Below, piece by piece: positions 46,107-52,666 of a DNA stretch of 64,000 nt. The translations under genes were made by a program, and so were the position numbers. This DNA is from Echinicola rosea (lineage in GTDB: Bacteria > Bacteroidota > Bacteroidia > Cytophagales > Cyclobacteriaceae), in contig NZ_CP040106.1 of NCBI RefSeq assembly GCF_005281475.1, positions 3,066,501 to 3,130,500 of the forward strand, in the 5' to 3' direction. The notes below the pieces were generated by a model that was not told where the DNA came from, did no database searches, and saw only the letters and a list, made by a program, of their open reading frames with translations. Every line of letters begins with the position of its first letter. The stretch's first letter is position 1.

Positions 46107-46844
46107 TTATCCGTGTAATTTTTTAGCTGTTACAAACCGTTCTGCCACATTGTCCCAATTGATAATTTCCAATACAGTGTCGACAAATTCTGCCCTCTTG
46201 TTTTTGTATTTCAGGTAATAAGCATGTTCCCATACATCAATGACCAACAGGGGAACCACACCCCACTGCGTGAGCTTCTGGTGGTTTTCGCATTGCAGTA
46301 AAGTGAGGGATTGTGAGTAGGGCTGATAGCCCAATATTCCCCAGCCACTCCCTTCTACAGATTTGGAAATTTTGGAGATGTATGCTTTCAGGTTATCAAA
46401 AGAGCCAAAGTCTTTCTCTATCTGTTTCAGTAATTCCGCTTTGGGCTGTGTTTTTTTATTGGTCAGATTAGACCAGAATATGGAATGCAGGACATGACTT
46501 GAAAAATGATAGGCCAGCTTACGAGTCCACATATCTACTTGATCCATCTCGCCTGATTGAAGGTGTTTTTTGATGTTTTCCAGGTCTTTATTCGCCCCTT
46601 TTACTGCTCCTCCATGATGGAATTCATAATGCAGGTGCAGGGTTTCTTCATCCATGTGTGGTTCTAAGAATGTCTTGTTATATGGAAGCGATTTTTGGAT
46701 GAAATTACCATTGCTGTCCACCAGTTTATCCATGCCATTTTCTGTTACATTCTGTGAAAAAACGTTGTTGATGGGAAGGATGCTCGCTCCACCCAATATT
46801 GCCGAATTCCTGAGAAAATCCTTTCTGTTCATCATTGAGGTCAT
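46107..46844 (-). CDS. Exported Fe/Mn superoxide dismutase
   Basis: A 245-residue Fe/Mn-type SOD. The catalytic domain has the ligands His in LHLHYEFHHG, His in SSHVLHSIFW, and Asp and His in DVWEHAYYLKYKNKR. The N-terminus MTSMMNRKDFLRNSAILGGA lacks a twin arginine but otherwise resembles an export signal (N-R-K-D-F-L); a periplasmic or membrane location is likely. It converts superoxide to peroxide and oxygen. A copy of the shared operator lies upstream, and the chromate transporter follows. Confidence 0.92.
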   Translation of the reverse strand: MTSMMNRKDFLRNSAILGGASILPINNVFSQNVTENGMDKLVDSNGNFIQKSLPYNKTFLEPHMDEETLHLHYEFHHGGAVKGANKDLENIKKHLQSGEMDQVDMWTRKLAYHFSSHVLHSIFWSNLTNKKTQPKAELLKQIEKDFGSFDNLKAYISKISKSVEGSGWGILGYQPYSQSLTLLQCENHQKLTQWGVVPLLVIDVWEHAYYLKYKNKRAEFVDTVLEIINWDNVAERFVTAKKLHG

Positions 46845-46876
46845 TTTATTTTAGATAATACACGTATTTATAAAGG

Positions 46877-46911
46877 TAAAGTAAATCATCAAATCTGTAG
46901 AAATTTGGGAA
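46877..46911 (-). promoter_or_regulatory. Promoter and operator upstream of SOD-chrA
   Basis: Minus strand: TTCCCAAATTTCTACAG, 10 nt, then TTACTTTA, a weak match to TAnnTTTG. It lies 33-67 bases before the SOD start. Same box and spacing as upstream of tolC and the response regulator. Confidence 0.6.
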
Positions 46912-46921
46912 GATCGTCTGG

Positions 46922-48205
46922 TTACCCGAAATCCACTTCAAAAATGTGCAACCCTTCTTCTTCACGGTAATGAAGCTCCCACCCACTTGTATCGGCTATC
47001 TTGCGGGCAATTGCCAACCCTAGCCCCCAGGTATCGGGATTACCCGATTGTTTGTAAAAACGGCTGAATAATTTGTCTTTTTCTAATACCGTCCCTGTTT
47101 CTTGTTTTTCATGCCCTGTATTGGCAATCATGAACTTTCTCTCTTTTGTTTGAATGTTCACCGTGCCATTTTCCCTGTTATGCAGAAATGCATTTTTAAG
47201 CAGGTTCTGTACCAGTATCTCGGCAAGCATCGTATTACCCTGCACGATCAAATTATTTTGTATTTCCGTTTTCACCGATATATTCAGGGCAGCTTTCTGT
47301 TCTTCATAATATTCCATTGATCGGCTGATTATTGTGTTTATATCAACCTGTTCTGAAAGGAGAAACTGCCGGTTTTCGATTTTAGATAAGAGCAGCAGGG
47401 TTTTGTTCAATTTTTTTAAGCGCTGTGTGGAGCCGATAATGCCTTCCACAATTTCCGCCTGCTCTTGTGTGAGTTCTGCCTGTCCGATAAGCCCTTCCAA
47501 CCTAGACTGGATAACAGACAGGGGTGTTTGCATTTCATGGGAAGCATTTTCGATAAATTGCTTCTGGCTTTCAAACACTTCCATATTTTTCCGGGTCAGC
47601 TCATTCACAGCTTCATTCAGCATCCGGAACTCATCAATATGTGTAGATGGCAGTGCAGGAAATTCTTGTTTATCAAATCGAAAGAGCCGGAGTTTTTCGA
47701 GTATTTCGAAAAACGGGCCCCATATTTTCCGGGAGATAACGCGCTGGGATACATAAAAAGAAAGCAACAGGGCCAGGAACAAAGATCCCAGCGTGATAGC
47801 AATGGTTCCGATCATTTCAGCCGCTTCCAGGTGAGGTTTTATGATTTCCAGCCGGTAATGTTTGCCATGTAGTCTCACAAAAGTGTTCAGCATGCGGTAC
47901 TCATCGAACTCGTCATCAACAGGCTCATAAATGAGGGTATCGGTATAACTTTCGTATCTTTCCTGAAAAGCAGCTTCTTCAACAAGATAAAAAGTGAAAT
48001 CGTCCAGCGGATTGTCCTCTTTAAACGGTGCTTCAGGGTTTTGTTCAAGGTAAGCCAGTAGGTTGACTTTACGGTTGTACAACACTTCATCTACATTTTG
48101 AAGTACGTTCCAGCTTAGCACCAGGTAAAACAATATGGAAAAAATTCCGAAAAGCATCAGGAAATAAAGCAATTGAATGCGGGAGGTGTAAGTAAGCAGC
48201 TTCAT
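46922..48205 (-). CDS. Sensor histidine kinase
   Basis: A 427-residue kinase. One membrane segment near residues 12-32 (LLYFLMLFGIFSILFYLVLS), a periplasmic sensor of about 100 residues, and a second segment near 135-155. The dimerisation helix carries the phospho-acceptor His in NASHEMQTPLSVIQSRLEGL near residue 225; the ATPase domain has NLLKNAFLHN and WGLGLAIARKI. It overlaps the response regulator gene by 4 bases. The ligand is unknown; neighbours suggest chromate, oxidative or envelope stress. Confidence 0.93.
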   Translation of the reverse strand: MKLLTYTSRIQLLYFLMLFGIFSILFYLVLSWNVLQNVDEVLYNRKVNLLAYLEQNPEAPFKEDNPLDDFTFYLVEEAAFQERYESYTDTLIYEPVDDEFDEYRMLNTFVRLHGKHYRLEIIKPHLEAAEMIGTIAITLGSLFLALLLSFYVSQRVISRKIWGPFFEILEKLRLFRFDKQEFPALPSTHIDEFRMLNEAVNELTRKNMEVFESQKQFIENASHEMQTPLSVIQSRLEGLIGQAELTQEQAEIVEGIIGSTQRLKKLNKTLLLLSKIENRQFLLSEQVDINTIISRSMEYYEEQKAALNISVKTEIQNNLIVQGNTMLAEILVQNLLKNAFLHNRENGTVNIQTKERKFMIANTGHEKQETGTVLEKDKLFSRFYKQSGNPDTWGLGLAIARKIADTSGWELHYREEEGLHIFEVDFG

Positions 48206-48885
48206 AATGCCTGGATTTGATAACCTACCCCATAGATGTTGTTGATTTCTAGCTGTGCCCCGGCATCTTTCAGCTTTCTTTTGAGGTTCCTGATCTGAGA
48301 GAACAGAAAATCAAAACTTTGGGCCTCATCCACATAGTCGCCCCAAATATATTCGGCCAGCGATACTTTGGAGATCACCCGCTTATGATTATTGATCAGG
48401 TGTGTAAGAATAGCATACTCCTTTTTTGTAAATGAAATAAGATTTTCAAGGTCGTTTACCCCGACCAGATACTGGTCCGGTTCTATAACCAGGTTTGCAA
48501 AGCGGACAAGTTTGTTGGTTTTGAATTGTTTTCTGCGGATGATGGCTTTTATCCGGGCATTGAGTTCCGAAAAATAGAACGGCTTGGTGAGGTAGTCATC
48601 AGCCCCAAGTCCCAAGCCTTTCAATTTGTCATCCAGCGAGTTTCGTGCTGAGAGGATGATCACCCCGTCCGTCTTTCCATTCTTATGAAGTGTTTCCAGC
48701 AGATCAAATCCGCTACCATCAGGAAGGTTAATGTCCAGTATTATGCAATCATATTCATAAAGGGAAATACGCTCCATAGCAGACTGAAGCCCTGTTACAG
48801 AATCATAAATAAACCCTTCTTCGGAAGCAAACTCTTCCAGGCTTTTTAACAATTGCGGCTCATCTTCGACAATTAACAACTTCAT
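48202..48885 (-). CDS. OmpR-family response regulator
   Basis: A 227-residue regulator. The receiver has the acidic pocket (VEDEP), the phospho-acceptor Asp51 in IILDINLPDGSGF, and K in DDYLTKPF. The C-terminal winged helix (SFTKEYAILTHLINN-type block, VSLAEYIWGD) binds DNA. It is first in the two-gene operon and has the shared operator box in its own promoter, consistent with autoregulation and control of efflux and SOD-chrA genes. Confidence 0.94.
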   Translation of the reverse strand: MKLLIVEDEPQLLKSLEEFASEEGFIYDSVTGLQSAMERISLYEYDCIILDINLPDGSGFDLLETLHKNGKTDGVIILSARNSLDDKLKGLGLGADDYLTKPFYFSELNARIKAIIRRKQFKTNKLVRFANLVIEPDQYLVGVNDLENLISFTKKEYAILTHLINNHKRVISKVSLAEYIWGDYVDEAQSFDFLFSQIRNLKRKLKDAGAQLEINNIYGVGYQIQAL

Positions 48886-48890
48886 GCATT

Positions 48891-48925
48891 CAAAATAACA
48901 ATTTAAATCTGTAGAAAAACGGGAT
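48891..48925 (-). promoter_or_regulatory. Promoter and operator of the two-component operon
   Basis: Minus strand: ATCCCGTTTTTCTACAG, 10 nt, then TTATTTTG, close to TAnnTTTG, only 6 bases before the ATG. Third copy of the operator-promoter arrangement. Confidence 0.6.
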
Positions 48926-48984
48926 TGCTGCGTTAACCATTCTATTACATCTGCTTCTTAGATTTAAAATTGCATGTAGTCCTT

Positions 48985-49411
48985 TTTTAGGCTCAAATCC
49001 TAGAGAAAGTCCGATATTTGCTCAATTGAAAAGATTTCATAATCAACACCAACTCAGCAACCTCAAATCCTCCACCAAATGGTTCAAGTTCAGTCCAGTC
49101 AGCTCCTTAAAACAGGATTAAAGGATATTATTTGAGCTTGAGGTATTTTGGCAAAACCACAATATTCCAGCACTTCTCTCTGGCTAGAGAATTTTATGAA
49201 AGCAAACTATGCTTAAATCAAATTTTTAGATTTAAGCATAGCATAAAGCCCCTCTAACAATCGTAAATCCCGTAGAAAAAGGTTCGACATTTGTTCAATA
49301 GAGGCTCCTTCACTGAACACAATATTTCTCATAAATTAGCTTACAAAGACCAGTTTAACAACCTCAAATCCTCCGCCAAATGGTTCAAATTCAGTCCAGC
49401 CAAATCCTCTA
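48985..49411 (-). repeat. Tandem array of the 260-bp repeat (partial, full, partial)
   Basis: Three units in a row: a tail-only remnant at about 48985-49030, a full unit at 49047-49305 closely matching 35845-36105, and a head-only unit at 49341-49411. Unit spacing is about 275-295 bp. Minus-strand tails read MSNLFLRDLRLLEGLY to a stop, LNLNHLVEDLRLLSWC to a stop and LNLNHLAEDLRLLNWSL to a stop. The last lies directly downstream of the integrase. This marks the right edge of the cargo region. Confidence 0.7.
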
Positions 49412-49438
49412 AAGTCCTATAAATGGTAGAAATCTAGA

Positions 49439-50698
49439 TTAGTCAAAATCCATCATCCCATCAATTAATTTCTGATCACTTTTCTCATCCAGAATACTAT
49501 CAATGTAAGCTTTGGTGGTCTTAATATCAGAATGGCCTAGCGATTCACCGACATATTCAATTGATGCATTTTTCCTGATGGCCATGGTAGCAAAGCTGTG
49601 CCTTGCCCAATAGGTACTGATATCCTCTTCAAATCCGGCATGTTTTGCAAAACGCTTCATGTGTTGGTTTACTAATCTAGTGAAGTTTTGCTTCGCTTTG
49701 AATTTTTCCTCTTCATTCATTTGATGATTGAGCACAGGGAAAACATAATCTTCTTGCCCTTTTTGTCTACCTCCATATTTCTTGATTACTTTTTTAGAGA
49801 AATCGGAAAGGGGTACTCGAATAATCAATTGGGAATCTGAGGTGTCTTTTGTCTTTTCTCTTATAAATTCCAAATGATTCCTGTTTACTTGCTTCCATTT
49901 GAGGTAGATGATATCTTTCATGTTCATGCCTTTGCAGACGTAGGAGAAAAACCAAAAGTCTTTGGCTTTCTGTTGGAAGTCATTTTGTGGATTGGATTCA
50001 AATAGTTTCTTTAATCCTTCTTTGTTAATGGCTTTCTTTTTGTTTCTTCCTTTGGGTATGGTGTATCCATCTTTCCCAAAAGGATAATTTGAAGGATTGG
50101 CTTTATTGAAGATATGCCTAAGGGGTCTAAGGTAAATCCCTACAGATGATCTTGATTTTCCATTTGAGATCATCCAGCTTTCGTACTTTTCTAAAAACCG
50201 GGGAGTAATTTCAGAAAAATACAATTGTTTAGGAACCCTGTTTTTGGTGGCTTTTAAAAACCTTTGGATTGATTTTAAGCTAAACAAGTAGCTCTCCTTG
50301 GTACCCAATTTATTTTTTTCTTCCAATTCCTGGATTTTGAGCTCGTATTGGTAAAAGACATCCAAGACATCACCTTTGGGTTTAAATAGGGTTTCCTCAA
50401 ATTTATCAAAAGTAAAATCTTCTATGGATTCGGCAACTCGTTTGTAGTCTAACAGTAAGGATTGAATTTCCTCCCTAAGAGCTTTTTCCTCTTTACGAGG
50501 TCTTACTGTTTCAAAGACCTTCTTGTAGGTTTCCGTATTCATATCATAACCAGTCCCATAATATTTGTTTTTCTTGGTAGCTACAGAGTACAATCTTATC
50601 TTCAAAGGGAATAGTCCATTGGACTTTGTCCGTCTTGTGTCCAGATCAAGAGATAAAATAACCTCTCTTTCTGATTTAACTCTCTTATTGTCTGTCAT
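49439..50698 (-). CDS. Tyrosine recombinase / integrase
   Basis: A 419-residue integrase with a Bacteroidota-type N-terminal arm, a SAM-like core-binding domain (about residues 120-215) and a catalytic domain. Visible catalytic features are K in WRKQVNR-like KWKQ, HSFATMAIR (His and Arg), GHSDIKTTKAYI with the His and nucleophile Tyr. The block that carries Arg I in related integrases reads SYVCKGMNMKD here, with Lys where relatives usually have Arg; this may weaken it or reflect alignment error. It starts about 150 bases from the tRNA-Met fragment and is transcribed away from it, the layout of a tRNA-targeting integrative element. Confidence 0.92.
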   Translation of the reverse strand: MTDNKRVKSEREVILSLDLDTRRTKSNGLFPLKIRLYSVATKKNKYYGTGYDMNTETYKKVFETVRPRKEEKALREEIQSLLLDYKRVAESIEDFTFDKFEETLFKPKGDVLDVFYQYELKIQELEEKNKLGTKESYLFSLKSIQRFLKATKNRVPKQLYFSEITPRFLEKYESWMISNGKSRSSVGIYLRPLRHIFNKANPSNYPFGKDGYTIPKGRNKKKAINKEGLKKLFESNPQNDFQQKAKDFWFFSYVCKGMNMKDIIYLKWKQVNRNHLEFIREKTKDTSDSQLIIRVPLSDFSKKVIKKYGGRQKGQEDYVFPVLNHQMNEEEKFKAKQNFTRLVNQHMKRFAKHAGFEEDISTYWARHSFATMAIRKNASIEYVGESLGHSDIKTTKAYIDSILDEKSDQKLIDGMMDFD

Positions 50699-50845
50699 AT
50701 ATCAAATATAATATTTGCAAAAAATTTGCAAAAGGAATAGCCCAAAAACATATAAAAATAGGTAAATAGACAATAAATGATATTTCATAAAGCACTGAAA
50801 ATCAATTGTATTAATATTTGTAACTTTAAAAATTCATATTACTTT

Positions 50846-50892
50846 CTTGACTCATAATCAAGGGGTCCCTGGTTCGAGCCCAGGTGGGCCCA
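50846..50892 (+). pseudogene. 3' half of tRNA-Met(CAT), probable attachment site
   Basis: From 50846 the sequence forms a complete anticodon arm (CTTGA / loop CTCATAA / TCAAG, anticodon CAT), variable loop, T arm (CCTGG / TTCGAGC / CCAGG) and 3' acceptor strand TGGGCCC plus A. The matching 5' acceptor strand and D arm are absent upstream. Integrases commonly use the anticodon-to-3' part of a tRNA as core site, so this is the likely right attachment site. Confidence 0.8.
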
Positions 50893-50894
50893 CG

Positions 50895-50918
50895 AACCCC
50901 GGGAAGCCGGGGTTTTTT
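50895..50918 (+). terminator. Terminator after the tRNA-Met fragment
   Basis: AACCCCGG (50895-50902) and CCGGGGTT (50907-50914) form a perfect 8-bp stem with a 4-nt loop and a T run to 50918. Confidence 0.75.
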
Positions 50919-50926
50919 ATTTTCTC

Positions 50927-51001
50927 GGGAGATTAGCTCAGTTGGTTTAGAGCACTACCTCGACAAGGTAGGGGTCACTGGTTCGAGCCCAGTATTTCCC
51001 A
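50927..51001 (+). tRNA. tRNA-Val(GAC), with C at position 33
   Basis: A full cloverleaf: acceptor GGGAGAT/ATTTCCC (one G-T), D arm GCTC/GAGC, anticodon stem CTACC/GGTAG, T arm ACTGG/CCAGT with loop TTCGAGC. The loop TCGACAA places GAC at 34-36. Position 33, almost always U, is C here. CCA is not encoded. It may be a functional variant or an early pseudogene. Confidence 0.85.
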
Positions 51002-51006
51002 CGGAT

Positions 51007-51045
51007 AAAAGCCGCTTACAATTTATAATCGTAAGTGGCTTTTTT
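51007..51045 (+). terminator. Terminator after tRNA-Val
   Basis: Arms 51007-51019 and 51031-51043 pair over 13 positions with one G-T, 11-nt loop, ending in a T run. Confidence 0.75.
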
Positions 51046-51068
51046 ATTTGCAAAAATCTGCGCTTTAT

Positions 51069-51332
51069 CCATGATCAGTCCTGAAGAGTTGGCCTTTAAA
51101 GCTGCAGCAAAGACAAGTTTAGGGTCAGCGATTGTTCCGGGAGTTCCACCAGTCGATATGTTGACTATTCCCAATACCCTGTTGGATCGGTTAAGTAAAA
51201 TGACTTTAAACTGCTCCACGAATTGGAGCTTTGATTTGTCCCAGTTTTCCAAAAGTACGTTATAGGCTTCTTTGGAAGAAGTTATCTTCGGAACTTCGGA
51301 AAGTTTGACTTGAGGTTGGTAACTAAGAACAT
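51069..51332 (-). pseudogene. Internal fragment of radC-like gene (copy B)
   Basis: Highly similar to the middle of the 8361-8831 gene: KITSSKEAYNVLLENWDKSK, RSNRVLGIVNISTGGTPGTI and FAAALKANSSGLI are shared. The N-terminus and the JAMM metal-site half are missing on either side, so it is a broken copy. Confidence 0.88.
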
Positions 51333-51334
51333 AT

Positions 51335-51478
51335 CCATTTTGTAAAAGCAGAGGTGGAGAGGAGCTGTATGAAGGAGAATATTTTATTTCTATGCCAATG
51401 AATTTTGAAATCACCTATGGAGATAAAGAATTTATTCTAAACAGTTCTAAAATAAATGCTCACTTTAAAATTGAATAG
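51335..51478 (+). pseudogene. 3' fragment of an unidentified gene
   Basis: An open frame with a protein-like end, ELYEGEYFISMPMNFEITYG then DKEFILNSSKINAHFKIE and stop. It has no start and abuts the radC fragment, so it is a gene tail joined by rearrangement. Family not recognised. Confidence 0.5.
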
Positions 51479-51526
51479 ATGAAAAAAGTTCTACCTGTTT
51501 TAGTCTTAATCTTTTTATGCTGCTAA
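51479..51526 (+). pseudogene. Lipoprotein signal peptide remnant
   Basis: MKKVLPVLVLIFLCC then TAA: a lipoprotein leader interrupted right after the lipobox Cys. The ATG overlaps the end of the preceding fragment, so the two were probably one operon. Confidence 0.45.
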
Positions 51527-51590
51527 AACAATGAGGTTATTTTTGATGTTTACCAAGGGTATTGCCCATGGCTAAGGTTATTACGTCCTT

Positions 51591-51926
51591 TCAGGGCTTT
51601 TTAATGCTATTTGTCTTTTCCACTTTAAGAAAACAATCAGCTATCGCAGTTATCATGCTTATCATTATTTCAGCTATACTTTTGGTGGAGGTGTTACCCA
51701 TTCTCAACCATATGATTTTAGGTGGATGCCCCTTGATATTTGCCAATTCATAAAAGTCAGCATCAAAAGTTACAATTGTATAATTGTTTTGTTTTGCGTA
51801 TTCCCAGATTTCCAAATCCCTGGCATTTTCCAATCCGAGCAACTTAACCTGTTTGGCTTCTGCGTAATGGTCTTTTAAAAGGTTAACTATCCGGAAAGAA
51901 ACATTTTGGTCAAACAATACTTTCAT
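51591..51926 (-). CDS. DUF5615 PIN-like protein, probable toxin (copy B)
   Basis: About 111 residues, nearly identical to copy A over the first 90 (MKVLFDQNVSFRIVNLLKDH, VTFDADFYELANIKGHPPKI) but with a different C-terminus (ADCFLKVEKTNSIKKP). The acidic PIN residues are kept, so it may be active. Start ATG 51926 overlaps the stop of the DUF433 remnant. Since that antitoxin has lost its start codon, this could be a toxin relying on copy A of the antitoxin at 10.3 kb. Confidence 0.8.
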   Translation of the reverse strand: MKVLFDQNVSFRIVNLLKDHYAEAKQVKLLGLENARDLEIWEYAKQNNYTIVTFDADFYELANIKGHPPKIIWLRMGNTSTKSIAEIMISMITAIADCFLKVEKTNSIKKP

Positions 51927-52147
51927 CAAGCTACCCGGATTTTATGCTCCCTGTCAGCAGCATAGGCAAGACAGGCCTGGATATGTTCCTTGCTTATTTC
52001 GGGAAAATCTTCCATTATCTCTTCATAAATCATTCCATTGGCCAGCCAGCTTAGAACATCATATACCGCTATTCTACTTCCTTTAATGACTGGTTTTCCA
52101 AATCGGATATTGGGATCGATGGTGATATATGCTTTGTAATCTATTAT
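51926..52147 (-). pseudogene. DUF433 antitoxin copy B, start codon ATG to ATA
   Basis: The reading frame equals copy A over all 73 codons with one clear change (T to I in GMIYEEIMEDF), no internal stop and a correct end overlapping the toxin. The first codon is ATA in place of ATG, and no good in-frame start follows in the first part. Translation is therefore doubtful. Confidence 0.8.
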
Positions 52148-52387
52148 TTATACATCCTTTTTCAGCAAGATATGAAAAAACAATGTCAGGGTTAAATATT
52201 TATGACCATCACTTACCTATTTTTTGACTAGTATTACCCTCGCTGATGTCCATCAGAAAATTAAATTTCGGAGGGAAATTGATGATAATTCAAGTGAATC
52301 TCAATGATGCTTAACCCATAGAAATCATATTAAAAGTTGGGCAGTAAAATTTACTTGCCGACCTTACGATTAATAGAGGAGTTCTTT

Positions 52388-52447
52388 TTAACCAAACAAT
52401 TCCAGCAGCCCCTTAGTATCCAGAGACTTAAATAGCCCTTCCTCAGC
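52388..52447 (-). pseudogene. Last 20 codons of SNF2 helicase (copy B fragment)
   Basis: AEEGLFKSLDTKGLLELFG and stop, against SEEGLFKSLDTKGLLELFG in the full gene at 10774-14187. Homology between 51.6-52.45 kb and 9.99-10.83 kb ends here, giving the right edge of the duplicated block. Confidence 0.85.
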
Positions 52448-52666
52448 CTGTTTTGAAGCGGTACCATTGGTAAGTTGATGAAAAGCCTGATAGTACATTT
52501 GATTGGTGTTCAGGAATTATTAAATACGCCAATCTCATAATTTTAATATTGGTATTGGGTGATATTGTACAATGAATGGGTAATGGTGGTCGGTATTTGG
52601 AAGGTTTACTTTTGTATGTTTGTAGATGTTTGATATCTTCATTCTGCTTATAGAACAAGTTACTAC

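Larger units (their letters stand above)
7832..50892. mobile_element. Probable integrative and mobilisable element, left end undefined
   Basis: Backbone functions of an integrative mobilisable element are spread over this interval: excisionase-like HTH, RadC-like JAB protein, XRE regulator, relaxase and MobC at the left, and a tyrosine integrase at the right, next to a tRNA-Met 3' fragment that looks like the attachment site. Defence genes and the efflux/chromate block would be cargo. The left coordinate is simply the first backbone gene; the true left attachment site was not found and may lie outside the window. The interval may also be composite, since internal direct repeats flank the cargo at 36-49 kb. 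Confidence 0.55.
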
